Below, in pieces: positions 1 to 8,218 of a DNA stretch of 20,826 bases. The DNA lies in the NCBI GenBank assembly GCA_905214525.1, contig CAJMMN010000033.1, positions 1 to 20,826 on the forward strand. Direction: 5' to 3'. A program made the translations under genes and the position numbers. Each line of letters starts with the position of its first letter. The stretch's first letter is position 1. Under the pieces are notes generated by a model, which worked only from the letters and a program-made list of their open reading frames with translations, made no database searches and was not told the DNA's origin. The stretch comes from an uncultured bacterium (GTDB taxonomy: Bacteria; Actinomycetota; Coriobacteriia; Coriobacteriales; Coriobacteriaceae).

Positions 1-19
1 GTTCTAAAAGGTTTTGCAT
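1..19 (-). CDS. Partial 5' end, probable ABC transporter ATP-binding protein
   Basis: An ATG at 19-17 on the minus strand opens a frame reading MQNLLE before the window ends. It is preceded by a good Shine-Dalgarno stretch (AAGAAAGG) and begins 23 bases after the stop of the GntR gene. YtrA-type GntR regulators are usually followed by an ABC transporter operon whose ATPase often starts with a short 'M-x-N-L-L-E' lead-in before the first strand of the nucleotide-binding domain. The assignment rests on this context, the ribosome binding site and six residues only; no catalytic motif is visible. Confidence 0.45.
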
Positions 20-42
20 GGTATAGCCTTTCTTGCAGATGG

Positions 43-423
43 CTACTGCATGGTTTCGGGGGCTACAAGGTCGAGCATCTCGTGCAGCTTGTCGCGCGTG
101 ACGCCCAGGGCTTCGGCTTGGTTCGCCGCTTTCGCAAGCAGCTCTTCGATATGGCAGAGCTGGTTTTCGCGCAAGAGTTCTTGGTTGCCCTCGGCGACAA
201 AACAGCCCTTGCCCTGCACGGTGCAGATAAAACCGAGTTGCTCCAGGTCGGCATAGGCGCGCTTGGTGGTGATGACGCTCACGCCCAGGTCGCTCGCCAG
301 CGCGCGGATACTGGGGAGCTTGGCTCCCGCAGCGAGTGAGCCCGAAAGGATCTGGGCTTTGACCTGCGAGGTTATCTGCTCGTAGATGGGCTTGTCGCTC
401 GAATTGGATAGGATGATGTCCAC
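43..423 (-). CDS. GntR-family transcriptional regulator, YtrA type
   Basis: A 126-residue protein, the usual length for the short YtrA subfamily, whose members keep the winged-helix DNA-binding domain and have only a short helical tail instead of a large effector domain. Residues about 10-75 form the GntR winged helix: 'PIYEQITSQVKAQILSG', 'GAKLPSIRALASDLGVS' (recognition helix) and 'TTKRAYADLEQLGFI', ending in the wing 'VQGKGCFVA'. The tail (about 80-126) is predicted helical and probably dimerises. The start is a GTG at 423 with AAGAG about 6 bases upstream. It is followed after 23 bases by the start of a probable ABC ATPase, which fits autoregulated control of an exporter responding to envelope stress or drugs. 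The effector cannot be inferred. Confidence 0.9.
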   Translation of the reverse strand: MDIILSNSSDKPIYEQITSQVKAQILSGSLAAGAKLPSIRALASDLGVSVITTKRAYADLEQLGFICTVQGKGCFVAEGNQELLRENQLCHIEELLAKAANQAEALGVTRDKLHEMLDLVAPETMQ

Positions 424-450
424 AGCGGCTCTTTAGCTGTTGGGCTACAC

Positions 451-484
451 GTGTATATAACCGGTAAGCACAGTATATATACAC
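451..484. promoter_or_regulatory. Inverted repeat, candidate operator of the GntR regulator
   Basis: GTGTATATA at 451-459 is repeated inverted as TATATACAC at 476-484, a perfect 9-bp dyad with a 16-base spacer, 28 bases upstream of the GTG start of the GntR gene. The AT-rich arms could also contain -10 elements. Autoregulation through a dyad next to the promoter is common for YtrA-type regulators; binding here is inferred. Confidence 0.5.
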
Positions 485-503
485 TATGTACAGTTACGCA
501 AGA

Positions 504-553
504 GACAAATTCGGATTGGGCCGGCTACCCAGGCCCCAACTGATGAATTTGTC
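504..553. repeat. Nested inverted repeat between GntR and prfC
   Basis: GACAAATTC at 504-512 pairs perfectly with GAATTTGTC at 545-553. Inside lies a second GC-rich dyad (TTGGGCC at 516-522 against GGCCCCAA at 532-539, one bulge). The genes diverge from this region, so a terminator is not expected. It may be a large operator or, if prfC transcription starts further upstream, a leader RNA hairpin. Confidence 0.4.
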
Positions 554-585
554 CTGATAGGTGCCCTATGGCGGGATTTGGCGGC

Positions 586-591
586 TACAAT
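586..591 (+). promoter_or_regulatory. Possible -10 element for prfC
   Basis: TACAAT lies 47 bases upstream of the chosen prfC start. No convincing -35 hexamer is present at 16-18 bases (the sequence there reads roughly GCCCTA), so this is a -10-only call. Confidence 0.3.
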
Positions 592-638
592 AATGCGGTT
601 ACAACGACGTAATGCACTCAATGCAAGAAAGGATCCGC

Positions 639-2252
<1,614 letters not shown>

Positions 2253-2257
2253 TGCAT

Positions 2258-2292
2258 CGGCGCGGTGGCCCTGTGGGGCTGCCGCGCCGTTT
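2258..2292 (+). terminator. Rho-independent terminator after prfC
   Basis: CGGCGCGG (2258-2265) pairs with CCGCGCCG (2282-2289). The inner bases extend the stem to about 14 bp, with two wobble pairs, around a TGTG loop. A short T stretch (TTTGCTTG) follows. It begins 6 bases after the prfC stop. Confidence 0.7.
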
Positions 2293-2294
2293 GC

Positions 2295-2323
2295 TTGCCT
2301 GATGCCGTGTGAGCGGCTATTAT
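2295..2323 (+). promoter_or_regulatory. Promoter for the queuosine-precursor transporter operon
   Basis: TTGCCT (2295-2300) and TATTAT (2318-2323) are separated by 17 bases, matching 4/6 and 5/6 of the sigma-70-type consensus. Initiation near 2330 would give a leader of about 80 bases that includes the riboswitch candidate. Confidence 0.5.
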
Positions 2324-2352
2324 ACCCATCGTCGTCTCAAGACCGTGACGTC

Positions 2353-2400
2353 CGAGCAGTTCGGGTCCGATATCCTGCTCGTTAAACCTAAAACCAAAGG
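2353..2400 (+). promoter_or_regulatory. Candidate preQ1-I-like riboswitch
   Basis: A 7-bp stem (CGAGCAG 2353-2359 with CTGCTCG 2375-2381) encloses a 15-base loop that begins TTCGGGTCC. An A-rich tail follows (TTAAACCTAAAACC, 2382-2395). GGT in the loop (2364-2366) can pair with ACC at 2393-2395 or 2386-2388, giving the H-type pseudoknot of preQ1-I aptamers (stem, UUC, pairing strand, C, stem, A-rich tail). The distal ACC directly abuts the Shine-Dalgarno AAAGGAG (2396-2402), which suggests translational control. The next gene is a YhhQ-type queuosine-precursor transporter. The loop and tail are a few bases longer than I recall for the consensus, so the class assignment is tentative. Confidence 0.5.
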
Positions 2401-2408
2401 AGTACATA

Positions 2409-3131
2409 ATGATCAAGAAGGTCATGGAGGACTACAAGGTCCTGTTGCGGAGCATTCCCGCGGCAACGGTTTCGCTGTTTTTCGTGAGTGTCATCATGAT
2501 GAACCTGCTGGCCAACAAAGAGCTTATCAGCCTGCCGTATCTGGCACTCGATTGCGGCTTTGTGGTGAGCTGGGTTTCGTTTTTGTGCCAGGACATGATC
2601 TGCAAGCGCTTTGGCGCCAAGGCATCCATCAAAATCTCTATCCTCGCGCTGCTGGTCAATCTGGCCGTGAGTCTGTGCTTTTGGGCATGCTCGCTCACGC
2701 CCGGCATGTGGGGCGCCTACTACGACACGGGTATGATCGAGGTCAACACCGCCCTTAACGCCACCATCGGCGGCACCTGGTACGTGGTGCTGGGCTCTTC
2801 GCTGGCAATGCTCGTTTCTGCCGTGGTTAACTCCACACTCAACCAGTCGCTCGGTCGTATGCTCAAAAAGAATAACTTTGCGAGCTTTGCCTTCCGCTCT
2901 TATGTGTCCACGGGTGTTGGCCAGTTTATCGACAACTTGGTCTTTGCCATTGTGGTGAGCCACACGTTCTTTGGTTGGACCTGGGTGCAGGTCCTTATGT
3001 GCTCGCTGACCGGCGCTGTTGCCGAGCTGCTGTGCGAGGTCTTCCTGAGCCCCGTGGGCTACAAGGTCGTGCGTGGCTGGGAGCGTGAGAATGTGGGCGC
3101 CGAGTACCTCGAGCGCCACGCAACCGCCTAA
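2409..3131 (+). CDS. yhhQ: Queuosine-precursor transporter, YhhQ/VUT family
   Basis: A 240-residue integral membrane protein of the COG1738 family (YhhQ, also called VUT). In E. coli the family imports the queuosine precursors preQ0 and preQ1. About six hydrophobic helices are visible, near residues 13-33, 38-60, 70-92, 118-140, 170-195 and 198-218. The family-type region 'YVSTGVGQFIDNLVFAIV' (about 173-190) carries the conserved Asp in the membrane. The start is ATG 2409 with AAAGGAG 6 bases upstream. It sits under a candidate preQ1-type riboswitch, and its stop codon runs into the ribosome binding site of the dehydrogenase gene, so the two are co-transcribed. The family is clear; which precursor is carried is not. 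Confidence 0.87.
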   Translation: MIKKVMEDYKVLLRSIPAATVSLFFVSVIMMNLLANKELISLPYLALDCGFVVSWVSFLCQDMICKRFGAKASIKISILALLVNLAVSLCFWACSLTPGMWGAYYDTGMIEVNTALNATIGGTWYVVLGSSLAMLVSAVVNSTLNQSLGRMLKKNNFASFAFRSYVSTGVGQFIDNLVFAIVVSHTFFGWTWVQVLMCSLTGAVAELLCEVFLSPVGYKVVRGWERENVGAEYLERHATA

Positions 3132-3140
3132 GGAGCAAGT

Positions 3141-3821
3141 ATGCGGGTTTTGATCACGGGCGCTTCGGGCGGTATCGGAGCCGCGTGCGTGCAGCGCTTT
3201 TTGGACGAGGGCCACGAGGTCGTGGGCTTTGATCTGCTGCCGGCGGCGATCGAACACGAGCGCTACCGCCATCTGATCGTTGATGTCCGCGAGTCGGACT
3301 CGTTTCCAGGCGACCTTGAACCCCAGGTAATCGTGAACGTTGCCGGTGTGCAGGATTCGGCTGACGACATCGCTGCCAACCTGTGTGGCACCATCAACGT
3401 GACCGAGCGCTATGCCTTTGTGGGGGAGGGGCTTGCCGCCAAGCCGGCGCCTGCTATCCAATCCGTGGTTAATGTGGGATCGGCGAGCGGGCATACGGGA
3501 TCGGAGTTTCCCGCCTATGCCGCCAGCAAGGGCGGCGTTATCGCCTACACCAAGAACCTTGCAAACCGCCTGGCACCGCAGGCCATCGCCAACAGTGTGG
3601 ACCCGGGCGGCGTTATCACGCCGCTCAACCGTTGCGTGATGGAAGACGAACACCTGTGGAACCAAATTATGGAGCTCACACCGCTCAAGCGCTGGGCGAG
3701 CGCCCAAGAGATCGCCGAGTGGATCTACTTTGTGGGCGTGACCAACCGGTTTATGACCGGGCAGAGCCTGCTGATCGATGGCGGCGAGGCCGGCCGCACG
3801 CAGTTTATTTGGCCCGAATAG
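3141..3821 (+). CDS. Short-chain dehydrogenase/reductase (SDR)
   Basis: A 226-residue classical SDR with a Rossmann fold using NAD(P). Visible motifs are the cofactor loop TGASGGIG (6-13), NVAG (66-69), Ser114 in 'NVGSASG', the catalytic YAASK (Tyr126, Lys130), and the C-terminal 'MTGQSLLIDGGEA'. Asp31 at the end of the second strand suggests NAD rather than NADP. Ser-to-Tyr spacing is 12 residues, one shorter than in FabG. AAGGAG overlaps the stop codon of the upstream transporter, and ATG 3141 lies 5 bases further on, so it is translated from the transporter mRNA. Substrate unknown: the family covers sugars, steroids and acyl chains, and no dehydrogenase step of queuosine salvage is an obvious match. 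Confidence 0.9.
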   Translation: MRVLITGASGGIGAACVQRFLDEGHEVVGFDLLPAAIEHERYRHLIVDVRESDSFPGDLEPQVIVNVAGVQDSADDIAANLCGTINVTERYAFVGEGLAAKPAPAIQSVVNVGSASGHTGSEFPAYAASKGGVIAYTKNLANRLAPQAIANSVDPGGVITPLNRCVMEDEHLWNQIMELTPLKRWASAQEIAEWIYFVGVTNRFMTGQSLLIDGGEAGRTQFIWPE

Positions 3822-3822
3822 G

Positions 3823-3862
3823 AAACGCGCCCGATGGCAAGATTGCCGTCGGGCGCGTTTTT
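3823..3862. terminator. Terminator between the dehydrogenase and ung
   Basis: An 18-base arm at 3823-3840 pairs with 3843-3860 with a single G-T wobble, leaving a loop of about six bases, and TTTTT follows at 3858-3862. It starts right after the dehydrogenase stop. On the minus strand only a short T run follows, so it works best for the plus-strand operon but may also end ung transcripts. Confidence 0.88.
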
Positions 3863-3875
3863 GATGTATCGATTT

Positions 3876-4601
3876 TTAGCCGAGGGAAGTCCAGTTGACG
3901 GGGGTCGAGCCGTGCTGTTCGAGTAACCGATTGGCAGCGGAGAAGGGGCGCGACCCCATAAAAGCGGGAAGTTCTGCCGTGGCACGGTTTGCCGAAAGCG
4001 GCGAGGGATGCGTAGAGGCTAGGCAGAACTTGTCGCCTGCCTTGCCCGCGCCGGTCGCGGCGAGCTTGCCCTCGACCATCTGCTGGGCAAAGCGGCCCCA
4101 TGCCAAAAAGACGACCGGCTGGGGCAGCTGGCAGCAGCGCTCGATAACGTAGTCGGTAAGCGTGCTCCAGCCCAGCTTGGCATGCGAGTTCGCGGCATGC
4201 TCGCGCACGGTGAGCGTTGTGTTGAGGAGCAGGACGCCCTGTTGAGCCCAGGGGGTGAGGTCTCCCGTGGCGGGAATGGGGCAGTCCAGATCGGCTTTGA
4301 GCTCCTTATAGATGTTGCGCAGGCTCGGCGGCAACTTGGTTTGCGTCGCGGGGACCGAAAACGACAGCCCCATGGCCTGGTTGGGCCCGTGATAGGGGTC
4401 TTGACCCAAGATGACGACCTTGACCTGGTCGGCCGGCGTGTAGGCGAGGGCATTGAGGATGTCGTCTTGTGCCGGGTAGATGGTCTGCTCGGCACGCAAA
4501 AGGGCGATGCGCTCGAGCAGCTGGTTCGTCGTGTCACGTACCGGCTGCGGCGCATCGCCCAACCAAGTTGCTATGTTGCGGTCGCGGGTTGCGGTGTCCA
4601 T
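3876..4601 (-). CDS. ung: Uracil-DNA glycosylase, family 1
   Basis: Removes uracil from DNA by cleaving the N-glycosidic bond, the first step of base excision repair. The 241-residue protein is a typical length. Key motifs are the water-activating loop GQDPYHGP (66-73, catalytic Asp68), 'LLLNTTLTV' (124-132, Asn127 reads uracil) and the minor-groove loop HPSPLS (198-203, catalytic His198). The ATG at 4601 has AGGAG 4 bases upstream. It is convergent with the dehydrogenase operon and lies downstream of the EamA transporter gene on the same strand, with a small gap holding a possible promoter of its own. Confidence 0.98.
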   Translation of the reverse strand: MDTATRDRNIATWLGDAPQPVRDTTNQLLERIALLRAEQTIYPAQDDILNALAYTPADQVKVVILGQDPYHGPNQAMGLSFSVPATQTKLPPSLRNIYKELKADLDCPIPATGDLTPWAQQGVLLLNTTLTVREHAANSHAKLGWSTLTDYVIERCCQLPQPVVFLAWGRFAQQMVEGKLAATGAGKAGDKFCLASTHPSPLSANRATAELPAFMGSRPFSAANRLLEQHGSTPVNWTSLG

Positions 4602-4636
4602 GGGGCTCCTTTATGGCAGATGCTCTGTTGGTATCT

Positions 4637-4642
4637 ATTGTA
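4637..4642 (-). promoter_or_regulatory. Possible -10 element for ung
   Basis: TACAAT on the minus strand ends 35 bases upstream of the ung ATG. The sequence at the -35 distance (CATAAA) is poor. A small dyad (AAAGGC 4642-4647 with GCCTTT 4657-4662) lies directly upstream and could be a weak end signal for the EamA transcript. Confidence 0.3.
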
Positions 4643-4689
4643 AAGGCGCACCGGTTGCCTTTATGCCACGGCTGTATGAAGAGCGGAGT

Positions 4690-5592
4690 CTACGAGACGT
4701 GCTCGGGCGCTCCTGCCATATGAGCGTGTCCATGTGCGCGAAGGCGCGGAAGCTCGACGGTTGCCACCATGACGCCGGTGAGGATGAGGGCGGCGCCAAA
4801 GAAGGCGATGGGGCTTAAGACCTCGCCGACCAGGAAGAACGAGAATACGGCGGAGCAGACCGGTTCGAGCGAGAAGGCGAAGCCGGTGGTCTCGGCAGGC
4901 ACGTGGGGCTGCACGAGCGTCTGGGTGATAAAGCCGTAGGCAGAGCAGATGAGTGCGAGCGCAACGATAACGACGATCTCGCTCGGCGTGCTGGGAAGCG
5001 TGAAGCCGCCAAAGGTAAATGCGGCGATACCCGAGAACAAGCCGCCGAAGCCCAGCTGCCAAACGCCCAGAGCCAGCGGATCGACTTCTTCGACAAAGCG
5101 CTTGGCGATGATAATGTGGCCGGCATAGATAAAGGCCGAGAGCAGCATGATGATCGCGCCGGGATTCAGGCTGGTAAAGTCGGCGCCCGAGAGCAGCAGC
5201 ATACCGCAGGTGACGATGGCGGTTCCGATGAGCACCTTGCGCTCGGGGGCGCGACGCAGCAGAGCTGCGTTGGCAAACGGCACGATTACGACCGTCAGGC
5301 TCTGCAAAAAGCCGGCGGTTGAGGCGGAGGTGAGGCTGGAGCCCAGGCACATGCAGGTGAGCTCGGTTGCCATGATGGCGCCGATGATGGCGGCGCGAAC
5401 CATAAGGTCGCGGTTGATGCGCAGCGCGTGCTTGTGGAAGAGCAGCAGGCAGGCCACAAAGGCGATGATGCAGCGCAGCGCAACGATGCTCGTGGCGTTC
5501 ATGCTGTCCATGCCGATCTTCATGAGGGGGTACGAAAAGCCCCATGCGACGGGAACGGAAAACGAGAGCGCGATTGCTTTTTTGCGATCCAT
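4690..5592 (-). CDS. EamA-family (DMT superfamily) transporter
   Basis: A 300-residue membrane protein with about ten hydrophobic helices in two EamA repeats (about 8-137 and 148-282), the usual layout of drug/metabolite exporters such as RhaT, YdcZ and RarD relatives. The first repeat begins 'SVPVAWGFSYPLMKIG', the typical DMT opening ('W-G-x-x-x-x-x-x-K'). The second has 'LLSAFIYAGHIIIAKRF' and the closing 'EPVCSAVFSFFLVGEVLSPIAFFGAALILTGV', a hallmark of the family. The C-terminal tail is His-containing and soluble. ATG 5592 has AAGGAG 5 bases upstream. It is divergent from a LysR regulator, which probably controls it. Substrate not predictable; DMT members mostly export amino acids, nucleosides or small metabolites. 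Confidence 0.93.
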   Translation of the reverse strand: MDRKKAIALSFSVPVAWGFSYPLMKIGMDSMNATSIVALRCIIAFVACLLLFHKHALRINRDLMVRAAIIGAIMATELTCMCLGSSLTSASTAGFLQSLTVVIVPFANAALLRRAPERKVLIGTAIVTCGMLLLSGADFTSLNPGAIIMLLSAFIYAGHIIIAKRFVEEVDPLALGVWQLGFGGLFSGIAAFTFGGFTLPSTPSEIVVIVALALICSAYGFITQTLVQPHVPAETTGFAFSLEPVCSAVFSFFLVGEVLSPIAFFGAALILTGVMVATVELPRLRAHGHAHMAGAPEHVS

Positions 5593-5672
5593 GGGACTCC
5601 TTTTGTTACAGAACGGTTTCGCAAAAAGGATTCTGCTCCCAGATATGGATGTAGTAAAGCGAATGTATCTTC

Positions 5673-5691
5673 AGTATGATTAAGAAATACT
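5673..5691. promoter_or_regulatory. Candidate LysR binding site between EamA and LysR genes
   Basis: AGTAT-N9-ATACT is a perfect dyad that contains the T-N11-A pattern of LysR-type sites. It lies in the 158-base divergent intergenic region, 82 bases from the EamA start and 60 from the LysR start. A second small dyad (ACTA-N4-TAGT, 5689-5700) overlaps its end. Confidence 0.5.
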
Positions 5692-5750
5692 AATGCTAGT
5701 AGAAAAAGCCCTGGCAAAACGTTTTACGGCTATACCGATGTGGAGGCACG

Positions 5751-6617
5751 ATGGCATCGCGATATCAGATTGTATGTATGGTGGTCGATTGCGGCAGCCT
5801 GAAACGCGCGGCCGACGAGCTAGGCTATACGCAAAGTGCGGTGAGCCAGGCCGTCAAGGCGCTCGAGCGCGAGCTGGGTACCACGCTTATCGAGCGCGGT
5901 AAGCAGGGCGTTTCGCTTACGCGCGACGGCAAGCAGTACCTGCCGTATCTGCGCCAGATTGTAACTGCCGAGGCCGAGCTTGAGGGCAAGCGCCAGGAAT
6001 TGCTGGGACTCTCCTCGACTGATATTCGTATCGCAACGTTTACCAACGTGAGCCGCACCGTGTTGCCGCGCGTGATCCGCGACTTTGGTGCCCTGCATCC
6101 GGGTGTACGCTTTACGCTCAAACAGGGCGATTACACGCGCAATGCCCAGTGGGTGCACGATGGCGTGGTTGATTTTTGCTTTACGGCACGCGGATTTACT
6201 GCTGGGCTCGAGAAGCGCGTGGTCTATCACGATGAGTTGGTGGCACTGTTGCCGGCCGCGCATCCGCTGACGGCAAAGGAAAAGGTGACGCTCGCCGACC
6301 TGGCGTCCGAGCCGTTTGTGCTGCTGGATGAGGGCGAACAGAGCCTGGTGCTCGATGCATTCGCGGCGCATGGGCTGTCGCCGCACGTGACGAGCGAGGT
6401 GACCGACGACTACACCATCATGGCGATGGTGGAGGAGGGCCTAGGCGTGAGTATGCTGTATCGCCGTACCGTCGAGGGCATGAGGACCGATATTCGCGTG
6501 CGTCCCATCGTGCACGCTCCCTCGCGTGACGTAGTGGCAGCCTGGCGCAGCTGGGACACCATGCCTATCGCCACGAGGCACTTTATCGACTATATGAGCT
6601 CGCATATTGTCAATTAA
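5751..6617 (+). CDS. LysR-family transcriptional regulator
   Basis: A 288-residue LysR-type protein, a normal length. Residues about 1-60 are the winged helix-turn-helix ('GSLKRAADELGYTQSAVSQAVKALERELGTTLIERG'), followed by the linker helix and a periplasmic-binding-like effector domain (about 88-288: 'DIRIATFTNVSRTVLPRVIRDFGALHPGVRF' and 'MVEEGLGVSMLYRRTV'). ATG 5751 has GGAGG upstream with 6 bases spacing. It is divergent from the EamA transporter with a LysR-type dyad between them, so it probably activates that gene and represses itself. It converges on the MATE gene with only 27 bases between stops and no clear terminator. Confidence 0.95.
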   Translation: MASRYQIVCMVVDCGSLKRAADELGYTQSAVSQAVKALERELGTTLIERGKQGVSLTRDGKQYLPYLRQIVTAEAELEGKRQELLGLSSTDIRIATFTNVSRTVLPRVIRDFGALHPGVRFTLKQGDYTRNAQWVHDGVVDFCFTARGFTAGLEKRVVYHDELVALLPAAHPLTAKEKVTLADLASEPFVLLDEGEQSLVLDAFAAHGLSPHVTSEVTDDYTIMAMVEEGLGVSMLYRRTVEGMRTDIRVRPIVHAPSRDVVAAWRSWDTMPIATRHFIDYMSSHIVN

Positions 6618-6644
6618 TGACTGGCATGGCGTTGAGTGCGGTGT

Positions 6645-8027
6645 TTAGCGGGCTGTCGCTTTGGCTTGGGCGGCGCGATAGGTGCGTGCCGGGTGGCAGA
6701 GCAGTACCGCCACGACCATAAAGAACGCCGTGGTGCCCAGGCTGATGGGGTAGACCATCATGATGTTCGCAAAGGTGCGGAAATGCGGGAACACGCAGAA
6801 TACCCAATAGAAGCGAATACCGCAGACGCAGATCATGGTGATGAGGGCGGGCATGAGCGAGATGCCAAAGCCGCGCAGGTAGCCGGACATGTTTTCGTAG
6901 AACATGCTAAAGGCGTAGGCAGGGAAGATCGAACACACGCGGATGTAGCCGATCGAGACGATGTTGGGGTCGCTGTTAAAGAGCGATAGGATCTCGCGCC
7001 CCAGACCGACGATAACGATAATCGTGGTGAGTGCAACGATACCGCCTTCGATCAGGCAGACCTTGAGCGTCTTGGTGCAGCGGTCGATTTGGCGGGCACC
7101 GTGGTTTTGTCCCACAAAGGTGGTGCAAGCCTGGCTAAAGCTGTTGAGCAGGTTGTAGCACACGTACTCCAAGCTCATGGCGGCGCTTGATGCCGCCATG
7201 ACCTCGGTGCCCAAGCTGTTGATGGCGGACTGGATGATGATGTTGGCGACGGCAAAGACAGCGCTTTGGATGCCGGCGGGCAGGCCGATCTTGACGATGC
7301 GCTTGAGGGCGACGGGGTCTAAGCCTAAGTCGCGTGGGGTGACGCGGACGACGGAGTCGGTCTTGAGCAGGTGGACAAAGAGTGTGGCGGCGCTGACGGT
7401 GTAGGCGATGGCGGTGGCGATGGCGACGCCCGCGACGCCCCAGTGGAGCACGGGGACAAAGATGAGGTCCAGGCCAATGTTGAGGACGGTGGACACGGCG
7501 AGCGCCTGCAGCGGCATGCGGGTGATGCCGACGGAGCGGAAGATCGCGGCCTCAAAGTTGTAGAGCAAGATCGAGGGCATGCTGAGCAAAAAGACGCGCA
7601 GGTAGAGCGAAGCGAGCGGCATGGTCTCGGCAGGCACGTTGAGCGCGGCGAGCATGGGCTCGGCAAAGATCTCGCCCAGTGCGATGACGACAAAGCCCAC
7701 GAGCGCCATTAAAATCGAGGTATGGACGGCGCGTTTGACCATGTTCTGATCATTGCGGCCGATAGCGTTGGCGATGACCACGTTGGAGCCAAGCGACATG
7801 CCAATAAAAAGGTTGAGCATAAGACTGGTAAGCGGAACATTGGAGCCGACCGCCGCCATGGCGAGGGTTCCCTGGTCGCCCGAGAAGTTACCGATGATGA
7901 CCGTGGCGATGAGGTTCGACAGCTGCTCCAAGATGCTCGTGGCGGCTACGGGGAAGGCGAACAGGGGAATATTGCGCCACAGCGAGCCGGTAGTCATGTC
8001 AATGTGCTTAGATGCGGTGTCTGCCAT
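6645..8027 (-). CDS. MATE-family efflux transporter
   Basis: A 460-residue membrane protein with about 12 hydrophobic helices in two six-helix halves, the size and layout of MATE (NorM/DinF/MepA) exporters that pump cationic drugs or metabolites using Na+ or H+ gradients. It begins 'MTTGSLWRNIPLFAFPVAATSILEQL', close to the MepA-like opening 'G.....L..FALP....LLQQLYN', with 'GMSLGSNVVIANAIGRND' in helix 2 to 3 and 'LPAGIQSAVFAVANIIIQSAINSLGT' opening the second half. ATG 8027 has only a weak GAGAG upstream. It is convergent with the LysR gene. Substrate cannot be assigned. Confidence 0.95.
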   Translation of the reverse strand: MADTASKHIDMTTGSLWRNIPLFAFPVAATSILEQLSNLIATVIIGNFSGDQGTLAMAAVGSNVPLTSLMLNLFIGMSLGSNVVIANAIGRNDQNMVKRAVHTSILMALVGFVVIALGEIFAEPMLAALNVPAETMPLASLYLRVFLLSMPSILLYNFEAAIFRSVGITRMPLQALAVSTVLNIGLDLIFVPVLHWGVAGVAIATAIAYTVSAATLFVHLLKTDSVVRVTPRDLGLDPVALKRIVKIGLPAGIQSAVFAVANIIIQSAINSLGTEVMAASSAAMSLEYVCYNLLNSFSQACTTFVGQNHGARQIDRCTKTLKVCLIEGGIVALTTIIVIVGLGREILSLFNSDPNIVSIGYIRVCSIFPAYAFSMFYENMSGYLRGFGISLMPALITMICVCGIRFYWVFCVFPHFRTFANIMMVYPISLGTTAFFMVVAVLLCHPARTYRAAQAKATAR

Positions 8028-8095
8028 ACGCTCTCAATCTCTAATATGCTCTTTCGTGCTTATTTGCGCAGACGATGATACTCCTAATGCAGCCA

Positions 8096-8128
8096 GCCGG
8101 CACTTAGGGACGTTCCTTTTCTGCCGGC
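8096..8128. repeat. Palindromic element with AGGGAC core
   Basis: GCCGGCA (8096-8102) and TGCCGGC (8122-8128) flank a core reading TTAGGGACGTTCCTTTTC. A partial further copy (CTGGGGACACTCCTTGTC, 8131-8148) follows. It lies in the 191-base gap between the MATE start and the RlmA-type gene. It shares AGGGAC with three other palindromes in this window and looks like a dispersed REP-type element. Confidence 0.6.
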
Positions 8129-8218
8129 AGCTGGGGACACTCCTTGTCTCTTCTATGACTAGGTGGGGAAGGCGTGCGACAATGGTGGGCGTTGTGTTGT
8201 TCGCGCTAAGGAGTTGCC

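Noticed and set aside
2388..3707. 439-residue open frame antisense to the transporter and dehydrogenase
   Set aside because: It spans two well-supported genes and their junction; the product has no recognisable domain.
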